DNA of 64,000 nt from Endozoicomonas sp965261315. Its GTDB lineage: Bacteria; Pseudomonadota; Gammaproteobacteria; Pseudomonadales; Endozoicomonadaceae. A model generated the notes under the pieces. It ran no database searches, was not told the origin of the DNA, and saw only the letters and a list, made by a program, of their open reading frames with translations. The translations under genes were made by a program, and so were the position numbers. Positions 42,826-51,812 of the stretch are shown in pieces (within the stretch, counting starts at the first letter, position 1; every line of letters begins with the position of its first letter). The stretch is from contig CBDHDM010000091.1 in NCBI GenBank assembly GCA_965261315.1, forward strand, positions 85,619 through 149,618. The letters are read 5' to 3'.

Positions 42826-44016
42826 TTAGTGCCCAAGTAGATAACGTGTTCCATAAGCCACCGCAATACCAAGATAATTCCCCAGAGCATAACCAATAAT
42901 AGCCGCTGCAAACCCAGGCAACAGAATTTCCCGGTTTTTCAGTGCGCCGGCAATCACCGGAATAAACGGGACTGACATAATGGCTGCTGAAGAGGTGATC
43001 AGGAATGTGTCCGTGTCGATCTTCATCAGTTTGCAGATGATTGCCTGCACAAACAGTGAACCCAACAGAATAAAACTAATGTAGGCGAACAGATCCAGGT
43101 TCAGGTTGGTCAGGATACTGGTATCCGTCATGGTGCCCATGGTAAAGCAGAAGACCAGGATCAGATACATGCCCAGTTGAAAGCTATTCGCCAGCCGTCG
43201 GATATACGGAATAAAGGACGCAGTCAGTCCCAGGCTGGTGATGGAAATGATGGTCACGACCGAAGACATGGCTTTGGGGAACAGGGATGACAGGCCTAAT
43301 GCCAGACCAACGACCAGTCCTGAAAAGAGTAAAGACTGGATTGTTTGCGGCAGGGTTTTCAGGCTGGTCAGTACTTTGTAACTGTTTGCACTTTCGTCGG
43401 CCAGGTGAGCAAACTTATCCTGCTCTACTGATTTACCAGCAATCTCTTCGGATTGAAATGGCCGTAGAAATAAGCTGAATAATGGCTTTGCCACGGTCAT
43501 CACAAACATCAGGTACAAAGCGGAGAGCAGAATATCGTAAGTGGTCATGGTGATAAAAATAGCCTGATCCGCCTCAATCGCTGTTTTCACCGCGGCGATA
43601 TTCGGGCCACCACCGGTATAAGCGCCCACAGACATACCCGCGATCTGCCAGATATTCTGTAGCTGATCATTAAAAATGAAAGCACCGATGGCGCTGATAA
43701 CCATAACCGACAACAAGGCGACCACCATACTTTTCATCGTGTCACCCGCCATGTTCAACGAGTGCTTTACATCAATGGAAAAAAGCAGCAGCGGAAGAGC
43801 GAGGGCGATGGATATTTCACTTAAGTTGGTTTGTATCGCTGACAGCTGTTCCTTGCCAAACAGAGCGGGGAGATCAAGGCCGGCACTTAATGCTATACCA
43901 AGGCCAAACGACAAAACCACAACGCCGATTTTATCCAGCAGTTTAAATCTCTGACACAGGATAATGAGCAGGGCGGGCACCAGCAGATAGGCCAGGGCAG
44001 TAAAAATCATGGGCAC
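42826..44016 (-). CDS. DUF819 family integral membrane protein
   Basis: A 396-residue polytopic membrane protein with about ten helices. AGMSVGAYTGGGPNIAAVKTAI (about 125-147) and PLLLFSIDVKHSL (about 75-87) are characteristic of DUF819, which includes YjcL of Bacillus. The GGGPN motif in a helix break resembles transporter substrate sites. No substrate is established for the family. It is the last gene of a four-gene unit with the DSD1-type enzyme only 17 bp upstream, so it may import that enzyme's substrate or export its product. Confidence 0.8.
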   Translation of the reverse strand: MPMIFTALAYLLVPALLIILCQRFKLLDKIGVVVLSFGLGIALSAGLDLPALFGKEQLSAIQTNLSEISIALALPLLLFSIDVKHSLNMAGDTMKSMVVALLSVMVISAIGAFIFNDQLQNIWQIAGMSVGAYTGGGPNIAAVKTAIEADQAIFITMTTYDILLSALYLMFVMTVAKPLFSLFLRPFQSEEIAGKSVEQDKFAHLADESANSYKVLTSLKTLPQTIQSLLFSGLVVGLALGLSSLFPKAMSSVVTIISITSLGLTASFIPYIRRLANSFQLGMYLILVFCFTMGTMTDTSILTNLNLDLFAYISFILLGSLFVQAIICKLMKIDTDTFLITSSAAIMSVPFIPVIAGALKNREILLPGFAAAIIGYALGNYLGIAVAYGTRYLLGH

Positions 44017-44033
44017 AATAAACTCCTTATCGT

Positions 44034-45308
44034 TCAGCGACGGATGCTGTTCAACAAATCCTTTGAAAACGGGTGGTTGGTATCGGGTGATTCAGTGTCA
44101 TGTTCAGGGTATTGGAATACCGGCCAGTATGACTGTATTTCCCCTTCATCCATCACAGCCATATGACCAAACTGGAGAAGCACCGATTCGCTCTGGGTGG
44201 GGCGAAAAAACATAAAGTCATCCCGTTGAATAGGATGATGTATGTCGATTTCGTAAAGCTCCTGGTTGCTGGAGTGGCCAAGAATGCCGGAGCGTTTACT
44301 GCCTTTGGGGTAACAGGGTGATGCCAGCCAGTTTCCACCGTAGATAAAAGCGGCCCGCTCAGGAGAAAGACCGATCATCCTCAGAAATGCAGAGATTCCC
44401 GATGCCATGGGTAGACTGGGCTTTTTGACATCTTTTAATACCGGAGCGGCAATAAATGCAGCCGGAGAGTGATGATCCAGAGTGAATACATCGAAATCAG
44501 TGGGTTTTACGAGGGCTGAGGCAGTGGCAATTTCATTAATCAGGCTGTTGTCATTGTAGAGAGGGTAGGTGGTGCTTCCTCCTGCGTTGAGGCAGAGGCC
44601 TTCTAATGCCTGATCACCAAATACCTTGCATACTTGTCTGGTAAATTCACGGTAACGTTCTGTGGCCAGTCGGAATGCTCTTTTTGGTCCACCGACCAGC
44701 GCAGGTATTTTGGTAATATGAGCTTCATAGCCCATCAGGCCGGACAGGGATAAATGATCACTGTCATTCAGTAGTGTCAGCGCCTGCTCAAATTCTGATG
44801 AATTTTCAAAGCCACCTCGATTAAGGCCAACATTGATTTCAAGGTTTATTCGTAGATGCAGGCGATTCTCTTGTGCAAAGGCGTGGTGTTCCTGCAAACG
44901 ATCCAGGGAATCAACCAGCCATTGCAATTGGGATTCTGGCTTGAATTCACCGGAATGTTCTTTGTGCCAGTGGTAAAAATATTTCAAGGCACTGACAGGC
45001 ATGGGTTTGCCCAACAGTACATTGGCTTCCGGAATATGCTCTACCAGATGAATCAGAAACGGTACATGGAAACTCATCAACCGACAGGTGCCTGTACGCT
45101 CCATGATATAGCGCAGCATGGGAACAGACGGCAATGACTTGGCAACGATCCGGTATTGAAAGCCACGGTTAATAACTTCCATAAGGTGATCAATGTTACG
45201 GTCCAGCCGTTGTTTATCGATCACCAGGGTAGGGCTGCAGAGACCAGCCCTTTTCAGGTTCAGGCTCATTTCCTGAAAGTAGTGATCACTCATATCTGTA
45301 TTTTTCAT
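44034..45308 (-). CDS. DSD1-type PLP enzyme (D-amino acid dehydratase/aldolase-like, alanine racemase fold)
   Basis: A 424-residue protein with an N-terminal alanine-racemase-like barrel. The PLP lysine is Lys57 in RIVAKSLPSVPML. LRINLEINVGLNRGG (about 152-166), GLMGYEAHI and NAGGSTTYP are the expected barrel strands. The C-terminal domain has PYxKG-like PCYPKGSKRSGILG and QSESVLLQFG. Characterised relatives act on D-serine, D-threonine or hydroxy-D-aspartate. It is 5 bp from the upstream oxidase gene and 17 bp from the DUF819 gene, so all are probably one transcript. Confidence 0.8.
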   Translation of the reverse strand: MKNTDMSDHYFQEMSLNLKRAGLCSPTLVIDKQRLDRNIDHLMEVINRGFQYRIVAKSLPSVPMLRYIMERTGTCRLMSFHVPFLIHLVEHIPEANVLLGKPMPVSALKYFYHWHKEHSGEFKPESQLQWLVDSLDRLQEHHAFAQENRLHLRINLEINVGLNRGGFENSSEFEQALTLLNDSDHLSLSGLMGYEAHITKIPALVGGPKRAFRLATERYREFTRQVCKVFGDQALEGLCLNAGGSTTYPLYNDNSLINEIATASALVKPTDFDVFTLDHHSPAAFIAAPVLKDVKKPSLPMASGISAFLRMIGLSPERAAFIYGGNWLASPCYPKGSKRSGILGHSSNQELYEIDIHHPIQRDDFMFFRPTQSESVLLQFGHMAVMDEGEIQSYWPVFQYPEHDTESPDTNHPFSKDLLNSIRR

Positions 45309-45313
45309 GGCAG

Positions 45314-46675
45314 TCAGGTAAACAACTGCTTCAGGTAAGGATTCAGGAATTTACCGCCGGGATCAAGTTGTTGTCTGATCTGGTTGAAGTCATTCCATTT
45401 GGGGTAGAGTTTTTCGAAGTCCTGAGCATTGAGTTTGTTCAGTTTTCCCCAGTGTGGGCGGCCATCGTATTTACGCAATATAGGCTCAATGGCATTAAAG
45501 TAGTCTTGATAATCTTCTTCGAAGAAACGGTGTACGGCAATGGAGCAGGTGTCTCTCTGATAGAATGGGCTTAACCAGATATCATCACCTTTGATATAAC
45601 GGAATTCGATGGGGAAGAATACCTCATGGAAATTCTCTTCCAGTACTTCGCGGATCTCTTTCAGGGCTTTTAAGCCGTTTTCCCGTGGCAGGTGATATTC
45701 CATCTCGTTAAAGCGAACGTTGCGATCATTTGCGTAGTTCTTCCAGGAACTTTCAATAACGATCTCGTCATCGATTGTTTTCATATAGGTGCTTAAGATC
45801 ACTTCACGCAAGCTTGATGACCAGCTGAGCATGTCTCTGGCCAGTTTCAGGTCATTGGCTCCATCATTGGTATCCAGGCGTTCGGTGGTGCCCAGCGGCT
45901 CATCGGTAATGTTGTGCACATCGGTCCAGCCCATGCCGGTGAAAGGAATGTAATAAAACTCGAAGTTACGATTACTGTCTGCCATCTCTTCGGCAACTTC
46001 CAGTATCTCATCGAACTCCCGCCAGACGGTTTCACGCTTTAAGCGATAAGGCGCTGAATTCTGCAGAGTCACTTTGGTGATAACGCCCAATGACCCTAAA
46101 GAGACTTTGGCTGCCTGGAAAATATCGGCATTTTGTTGCTCACTGCACTGCAATACTTCGCCATTGGCGGTAACCAGCTCCAGGGCTTCTACCAGTGTTG
46201 GAATACAACCGATACCAGTACCAGTGCCGTGTGTTGCGGTTGCCAGGCAGCCCGCCAGTGACTGCTGATCAATATCCGGCATGGTAATCAAAGCCTGACC
46301 TACCGTTTCCAGTGGCTGGCCTATATCACCCAAACGGGTTCCAGCCTGTATGGTTGCCTGTAATTTGTCAGCGTCATGGCTGACGATGCCAGACATGCGA
46401 CTGAGAGAAATCAAAGTGTCGTCCGTGGGAACCAGGGGGCTGAATGAGTGGCCGGAGCCAACGGGTCGAATGACACCTTTTGCGGAAGTCATTAACTCCT
46501 GCAACTCAGCCACGGAGGAGGGTGCTTTTCTGAATTCAGGAAAACATTGTTGTGATCCTGACCAGTTACGCCATGGAATACGGCGTTTTTCTGTGGCCAG
46601 ACTCATTGAGGGTGAAATAGCCTGAGCTGCCGCTACAGCAACTAATGAGGTCAAAAAGTGTCGGCGACTTAGCAT
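45314..46675 (-). CDS. Tat-exported FAD-dependent aldonolactone/alditol oxidase-like protein
   Basis: A 453-residue flavoprotein. The N terminus SRRHFLTSLVAVAAAQA is a Tat signal, so the folded enzyme acts in the periplasm. The FAD domain has VIRPVGSGHSFSPL; His76 is the usual site of covalent FAD. LATATHGTGTG (about 144-154) and LGVITKVTL complete it. The C-terminal ALO domain ends with RPHWGKLN (HWGK at 408-411), the HWxK motif of aldonolactone and related sugar-acid oxidoreductases. A cytochrome c gene lies directly upstream, so the enzyme probably passes electrons to it and not to oxygen. The substrate is unknown. Confidence 0.85.
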   Translation of the reverse strand: MLSRRHFLTSLVAVAAAQAISPSMSLATEKRRIPWRNWSGSQQCFPEFRKAPSSVAELQELMTSAKGVIRPVGSGHSFSPLVPTDDTLISLSRMSGIVSHDADKLQATIQAGTRLGDIGQPLETVGQALITMPDIDQQSLAGCLATATHGTGTGIGCIPTLVEALELVTANGEVLQCSEQQNADIFQAAKVSLGSLGVITKVTLQNSAPYRLKRETVWREFDEILEVAEEMADSNRNFEFYYIPFTGMGWTDVHNITDEPLGTTERLDTNDGANDLKLARDMLSWSSSLREVILSTYMKTIDDEIVIESSWKNYANDRNVRFNEMEYHLPRENGLKALKEIREVLEENFHEVFFPIEFRYIKGDDIWLSPFYQRDTCSIAVHRFFEEDYQDYFNAIEPILRKYDGRPHWGKLNKLNAQDFEKLYPKWNDFNQIRQQLDPGGKFLNPYLKQLFT

Positions 46676-46713
46676 AACGATTTCCTGGTATTCACTTCTT
46701 TTTATTGTTCAGC

Positions 46714-47106
46714 TTATTCAGCGGGCGCAGCCATAAATGTGATCAGTGCTTCAAACTGCTCTGGCTCACAGTCCATGCACATGCCAAAAGGAGGCATACC
46801 ACCAAAGCCGTTTATAACGTTATCCAGTAACTCATCCATGCCTTTATCCATCCTGGTTTCCCAACTCAGGCTATCGCCTGTCAAGGGGGCTCCAGTCGTG
46901 GCAATGGTATGGCAGGCCTTACAGCTACGGTTGTAAACAGCGGAGAGGTGTGAGTCTTGCGGCTGCAACTGACTTGCCAGTGCCGGGTCAAATGCCTCTT
47001 TTTGTGACAAGTGCTGAGATAAGAGTTGTGATGAATCACAGGCAGTAAGCAGGAGAGAAAATAATACGGTACCCGTCAGGTATCTTGCGGTTTTCAGGAA
47101 CTTCAT
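46714..47106 (-). CDS. Cytochrome c5-like lipoprotein
   Basis: A 130-residue periplasmic monoheme cytochrome. Lipobox LLLTACDS gives an acylated Cys23. The heme site is CKACH (Cys62, Cys65, His66), and the axial Met is likely in GGMPPFGMCMDC (Met104); this Cys pair and the MPP sequence are typical of cytochrome c5. It is first in the four-gene unit and 38 bp upstream of the flavoprotein oxidase, whose electron acceptor it may be. Confidence 0.88.
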   Translation of the reverse strand: MKFLKTARYLTGTVLFSLLLTACDSSQLLSQHLSQKEAFDPALASQLQPQDSHLSAVYNRSCKACHTIATTGAPLTGDSLSWETRMDKGMDELLDNVINGFGGMPPFGMCMDCEPEQFEALITFMAAPAE

Positions 47107-47270
47107 AAAGCGGTTCTCTTATTGTTGTATGCTTTTTGAGCTTGAGTTGAACCGGGGTGATATTAATTTTCTTGTACCATAGTACAGTTTTTGTAAAAAA
47201 AAAAGCCTCCCATTTACTTCCCTGTGAACAGTGCCTGCTTGAAAAATGATTTGCGGGGGGGGGAAGTACA

Positions 47271-47297
47271 AAGGGAGCAACAATTTGTTGCTCCCTT
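47271..47297. terminator. Hairpin after putP
   Basis: AAGGGAGCAACAA and TTGTTGCTCCCTT form a perfect 13 bp stem around a single base, so the effective loop is formed by opening inner pairs. It lies 14 bp after the putP stop on the minus strand. A G-run (nine G) adjoins it; the T-tract is short. Confidence 0.65.
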
Positions 47298-47310
47298 CTT
47301 AAAGCCTGAA

Positions 47311-48801
47311 TCAGGACAGCGTCTGTTTTACCAGCTCAAACTCTTTCGTGATTTCCTCGCCAGGCTCTTTTGTTATCAGGCTAACGACGACAATAGATAC
47401 AGTGGCAAACAATATCCCGGGTACGATTTCGTAGAGATCAAAAATTCCGCCACTGAGTTGCTTCCATACTACGACGGTAACGCCACCCACAATAATGCCT
47501 GCTAAAGCACCAAAGCGGTTCATTCGTTTCCAGAACATGCTGATTAACAGCGCAGGACCAAATGCCGCACCAAAGCCAGCCCATGCGTAGGATACCAGGC
47601 CAAGTACCGAGCTGTCGGGGTCAAAAGCCAGGAATAGGGCAAGTAATGCAATCAGCACAACAGCAATGCGACCAACAGCCATTACCTGATGGGATGTCGC
47701 ATCCTTTTTCAGAATAGCTTTGTAGAAATCTTCAGCAAGAGCGGATGAAGAAACCAACAGTTGAGAGTCTGCGGTACTCATGATGGCAGCCAGGATAGCG
47801 GCAAGAAGGATACCTGCGATCACAGGGTGGAAGATGGCATTGACCAGAACCATAAAGATCGTTTCACCATCAGCAAGCGTTGATCCCTGACTGTTCAGAA
47901 ACGTCAGGCCTGTGAGACCAACCAGAATGGCACCCGCCATGGACAGGCCACTCCAGATAACCGCGATGCGCCGTGCGGTGGGAACGTCATCCTGTGAACG
48001 AATACCGGCGAAACGGGCAAGGATGTGTGGCTGGCCAAAATAACCAAACCCCCAGGCGACCAGCGAAAGGATCGCAATCCACGTTAATGGTTCACCATCG
48101 GCACTGGTCCATGGATTAAGCAGGTGTGGGTTATGGCTCTCCAGTAAAGTGAGTAATGGCTGGTCAGAAGAGCCGGACTGCATAGCGATGACCGGAACAA
48201 TCAATAATGCCGCCGCCATTAGTAACCCCTGGATAAGGTCCGTCCAGGAAACCGCCAGGAAGCCGCCAAACAGGGTGTAGGAAATGATACAGAGAGTACC
48301 GATGATTACCGCAACGCTGTAATCAACACCAAATACGGTTTCAAACAGTTTGCCACCGGCGACCAGTCCGGAGCTGGTATAGAACAGGAAGAACAGCAGA
48401 ATGAAAAAAGCTGAAACTGCCTGCAGCATTTTAGAGTGGTCTCTGAAACGATTGGTAAAGAACTCCGGCAGGGTGACTGAGTTTCCAGAGGTCTCACTGT
48501 AGACTCTCAGTCGTTTAGCCATTAATGACCAGTTCAACCAAGTGCCCAGCAGTAAGCCGCCAGCCAGCCAGAACGCTTCAAAACCTGCGGCAAAAGCATA
48601 ACCGGGCAGTCCTAGCAGGAGCCAGCCGCTCATATCCGATGCACCGGCACTCAGCGCAGCAGGCCACGGCCCCAGTGTTCGACCACCTAGAAAATAGTCT
48701 TCGGAGTTGCTGGTACGTTTCCAGGCCCGGTAACCAATGAATAGCATCAGGGCTAGGTAGACAGTAAAGGTGACTAGAATGGCGCTACTGCTCTCATTCA
48801 T
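47311..48801 (-). CDS. putP: Sodium/proline symporter
   Basis: A 496-residue sodium:solute symporter with 13 predicted helices. Characteristic PutP sequence includes NSEDYFLGGRTLGPWPAALSAGASDMSGWLLLGLPG (read in parts, residues about 33-68), YFGQPHILARFAGI (about 255-268), and MSTADSQLLVSSSALAEDFYK (about 341-361) carrying sodium ligands. It would import proline as nutrient or osmoprotectant. It is a single gene with its own hairpin terminator; a MITE-like repeat lies in its upstream region. Confidence 0.93.
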   Translation of the reverse strand: MNESSSAILVTFTVYLALMLFIGYRAWKRTSNSEDYFLGGRTLGPWPAALSAGASDMSGWLLLGLPGYAFAAGFEAFWLAGGLLLGTWLNWSLMAKRLRVYSETSGNSVTLPEFFTNRFRDHSKMLQAVSAFFILLFFLFYTSSGLVAGGKLFETVFGVDYSVAVIIGTLCIISYTLFGGFLAVSWTDLIQGLLMAAALLIVPVIAMQSGSSDQPLLTLLESHNPHLLNPWTSADGEPLTWIAILSLVAWGFGYFGQPHILARFAGIRSQDDVPTARRIAVIWSGLSMAGAILVGLTGLTFLNSQGSTLADGETIFMVLVNAIFHPVIAGILLAAILAAIMSTADSQLLVSSSALAEDFYKAILKKDATSHQVMAVGRIAVVLIALLALFLAFDPDSSVLGLVSYAWAGFGAAFGPALLISMFWKRMNRFGALAGIIVGGVTVVVWKQLSGGIFDLYEIVPGILFATVSIVVVSLITKEPGEEITKEFELVKQTLS

Positions 48802-48864
48802 GAGCTGTCCTTTTTAGAGATATTGTTTTTGTTGTTTTGTCAGAGATCTTTCTGATATCGAGCC

Positions 48865-48951
48865 TATACCCATTGCCTTTCAAGTTGCTACTTTGTTGGC
48901 TGCACTCGCTTACTTACCGCCGCGTAGCAACTTGAAATCCTTTGGGTATAT
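48865..48951. repeat. MITE/REP-like palindromic repeat, copy B
   Basis: About 87 bp. The left end is TATACCCATTGCCTTTCAAG and the right end, reverse complemented, is TATACCCAAAGGATTTCAAG; the two arms continue with TTGCTA, giving about 26 bp imperfect inverted ends. Same family as 6277-6400. The rest of the 364 bp gap between putP and the ape cluster (48802-49165) shows no gene. Confidence 0.7.
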
Positions 48952-49165
48952 ATTGCCGTTTTCCGTTTGCTTCTCCCCCGGTCAGGCTGAGTCAGGGTAG
49001 CATTTTGTTATTTCAGTGTCGTGTTAATTAAAGTCGTGTGATTTTTCCGAAAGCAAATGTTTGGTTCTCTCGGAGAATCTCAATGATTTGGCTGTTTCCT
49101 GCTTCTTTTTTCAGAGCAATTTGAATAATATGCACCCCCCTGCTTGATAATGGAGTGTATGGGAA

Positions 49166-50395
49166 TTGACTCGTGTAGTAGTGACTGGGATGTCCGCGCT
49201 GACTTCGATTGGCAATGACTGGGCAGATGTTTATGACGGCCTCACCAGAGGTCATAGTGGCATTGTGCTAATGGATGAGTGGCGCAATATTGATGGGCTG
49301 GGGTGCTTTCTTGGTGCACCGGTAAAAATTGATTCCTTAAGCCATCTGCCGCGTAAAGTGCTCAGAAGCATGAGTCGTGTTTCCTGTATTGCCGCGGACA
49401 GTGCACAAAAAGCACTGGCACAGAGCCAGTTGACATTATCTGAGCTGGCTATGGAAAATGTTGGTATTGCCTACGGTTCGTCCTTCGGTTCGGCGGATCA
49501 ATTACCAGTATTTAGCCGTGTAATTTCTGAAAAAAAAGTCAGAGGCATTTCCCCCACCGGTTACGTGCAGTTAATGAGTCATACTGCGGCCATTAATTTG
49601 AGTTTGCTGCTGGGTATAAAAGGACGGTTATATCCAACCAGCTCGGCCTGTGCTTCCGGTGGCCAGGCTATAGGCTATGCCTATGAAGCGATTTGTCAGG
49701 GTATTCATCCCGTTATGATTGCGGGCAGCGCAGAGGAATTGTCGCCCATGCAGGTGGCTGTCTTTGATTCTTTCTATGCGGCTTGTCGTTCAACCGAATC
49801 ACCGGCTCAGGCGGCGAAACCTTTTTCTACGGATCGAAGTGGTCTGGTGGTCGGGGAAGGCGGCGCCACGCTGGTGCTTGAGGACCTCTCTTATGCGCAG
49901 CACAGAGGCGCTCCCATTGTGGCTGAAGTGGTGGGCTTCGCCACTAACCTGGATGGCAGCCATGTGATCCGCCAGGATGTGTCGATGATGAGAAAAGTCA
50001 TGGAGCGTGCCCTGGATTCGGCTGGCATTAAGCCGGGGCAGGTAGGCTATATCAATGCTCATGCAGCAGGTACCCAGAGCGATGCCGCTGAAGCTGAAGC
50101 CATCAGACAGGTGTTTGGCGATAAGGTTCCAGTGGCCAGTAGTAAAGGACATATTGGTCACACCCTGGGAGGGTGCGGCGCTCTGGAAGCCTGGCTATCC
50201 ATCAATATGATGAATCAGGAATGGTTTGCACCCACATTAAACCTGAATCAGGTTGCCGATGATTGTGGGGGGCTGGCTCATATTGGCCCGAAGGGATTGT
50301 ATAAATCCTGTGATTATATTATGTCCAATAACTTTGCCTTTGGTGGAGTTAATGTTTCCCTGATTTTCAAGCGCTGGTGTGAGGGGAAATCCTGA
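49166..50395 (+). CDS. apeR: FabF-like beta-ketoacyl-ACP synthase at the head of the aryl polyene cluster
   Basis: A 409-residue condensing enzyme that joins malonyl-ACP to an acyl chain. The N terminus TRVVVTGMSALTSIG is typical of FabF-type enzymes and supports the TTG start at 49166 (GGAG lies 10 bases upstream). The active site has Cys162 (TSSACASGG), His299 (NAHAAGT) and His332 (KGHIGHTLGG). In the Xenorhabdus and E. coli clusters a similar enzyme (ApeR) sits at the far end; here it comes first and is separated from the next gene by 317 bp. The symbol is by analogy. Confidence 0.82.
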   Translation: MTRVVVTGMSALTSIGNDWADVYDGLTRGHSGIVLMDEWRNIDGLGCFLGAPVKIDSLSHLPRKVLRSMSRVSCIAADSAQKALAQSQLTLSELAMENVGIAYGSSFGSADQLPVFSRVISEKKVRGISPTGYVQLMSHTAAINLSLLLGIKGRLYPTSSACASGGQAIGYAYEAICQGIHPVMIAGSAEELSPMQVAVFDSFYAACRSTESPAQAAKPFSTDRSGLVVGEGGATLVLEDLSYAQHRGAPIVAEVVGFATNLDGSHVIRQDVSMMRKVMERALDSAGIKPGQVGYINAHAAGTQSDAAEAEAIRQVFGDKVPVASSKGHIGHTLGGCGALEAWLSINMMNQEWFAPTLNLNQVADDCGGLAHIGPKGLYKSCDYIMSNNFAFGGVNVSLIFKRWCEGKS

Positions 50396-50712
50396 CTCTG
50401 TGCTGTCAGGGCGCTACTCATATCATGTTTGATTTGGTATTTATCGTTATCCGAGCACCACTTCATATCACTGTTCATCCATATTTTTACTGATGATGAC
50501 TGGTCAGCAAGTCGAAGTTCTGGTGTAACCGAATCTTAGTGAGTAAATGTTTAAAATACCGCTCATATCAGCAGAAATTCACGCAGCTTTTGAAAAGATA
50601 ATGCTTAGTGACAGGCATTTAATGCTTGGTTAGAATGGTATACGTAATTGTACTGTCGTTTTGTTTTGATTTGTGTTTTGCCTCATAGAGAGCACCGTGG
50701 AGTTTACTGGAA
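50396..50712. other. Intergenic region before the main ape operon
   Basis: A 317 bp stretch without a supported gene. It probably holds the promoter of the methyltransferase-led operon. TATACG at about 50640 could be a -10 element, but no good -35 was found at the right distance. No clear hairpin terminator follows the ketosynthase gene, so read-through is possible. Confidence 0.4.
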
Positions 50713-51810
50713 TTGAATTGGTACAGTCAGGAAGAAAAAGTCAGTGCGGTAGAAGCACTTTCCCGTGCTCAGAAAATCGCTTATGCCCCAATGGCATTCC
50801 AGGCGGCAAGGTTACTGTGTGAGCTTGGTATCCTGGGCGATATCGAGCACTCCGGTGAAAATGGTAGAACCCTCACTGAAGTGTCAACTTCCACAGGTGT
50901 CTCTGAGTATGGTGTTGACGTTCTTTTGTCCATGGGGCTCAGTTCCGGGCTTGTTTATAAAAACGACAACCGATTTGTAATGACCAAGACCGGTTATTTT
51001 CTTCTGAATGATGAGATGACCCGCGTCAATATGGCCTTTACCCACGATGTTTGTTATCAGGCCATGTTTCATCTGGAAGCAGCCATAAAAGAGGGACGCC
51101 CTGCCGGACTGAAAGAGTTTGGCGAGTGGGATAATCTCTACCAGGGGCTGACCCAACTGCCTGAGCGTGCTCTGAAGAGTTGGTTCGAGTTTGATCATTT
51201 CTATTCGGACGGTGCATTCCCAAAAGCGTTGCCACTGGTGTTTGCCGATAAACCCAAAACCTTATTTGATGTGGGCGGGAATACCGGTAAATGGTCGCTG
51301 GCCTGTGCTCGCTATGACGACCAGGTACAGGTGAGTATTCTGGATCTGCCCGGGCAGCTGGAACTGGCCCGACAAAATATTCACGAAGCGGGTTTTTCTG
51401 ATCGGGTGAAGGGGGTTGAAATTAACCTGCTTGATCAGAATCAGTCATTCCCGGGCAAGGCGGATGCGATCTGGATGAGTCAGTTTCTGGATTGTTTTGC
51501 CCCGGATGAGATCGTCAGTATCCTGACCCGGGCTTCAACGGCCATGAGTGAAGACAGTTCCCTGTTTATTATGGAAACACTCTGGGACCAGCAGGAATAC
51601 GAAGCGGCTGCTTACAGTTTGAATGCGACATCTCTGTATTTTACCGCTCTGGCCAATGGCAACAGTCGGATGTACAGCGAGGGGCAATTGGTTGGTTTGA
51701 TTCATCAGGCCGGTCTTGAAGTGGTGCAGCAAACCAATGGGTTGGGATTCTGCCACTCTCTGTTTAAGTGTCGTCTTGCCCGACAGAACAGTCTTAATCT
51801 GGACATCTGA
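50713..51810 (+). CDS. apeB: SAM-dependent methyltransferase of the aryl polyene cluster
   Basis: A 365-residue protein. The N-terminal part is a winged-helix dimerisation domain (FQAARLLCELGILGDIE, STGVSEYGVDVLLSMG). The SAM site is TLFDVGGNTGKWSLACARY (about 185-203), followed by VSILDLPGQLELAR. It resembles plant-type O-methyltransferases and would methylate the aryl head or a ring position of the polyene. A TTG start with GGAG about ten bases upstream is used; no ATG gives the conserved N terminus. It ends 2 bp before the next gene. Confidence 0.8.
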   Translation: MNWYSQEEKVSAVEALSRAQKIAYAPMAFQAARLLCELGILGDIEHSGENGRTLTEVSTSTGVSEYGVDVLLSMGLSSGLVYKNDNRFVMTKTGYFLLNDEMTRVNMAFTHDVCYQAMFHLEAAIKEGRPAGLKEFGEWDNLYQGLTQLPERALKSWFEFDHFYSDGAFPKALPLVFADKPKTLFDVGGNTGKWSLACARYDDQVQVSILDLPGQLELARQNIHEAGFSDRVKGVEINLLDQNQSFPGKADAIWMSQFLDCFAPDEIVSILTRASTAMSEDSSLFIMETLWDQQEYEAAAYSLNATSLYFTALANGNSRMYSEGQLVGLIHQAGLEVVQQTNGLGFCHSLFKCRLARQNSLNLDI

Positions 51811-51812
51811 CT

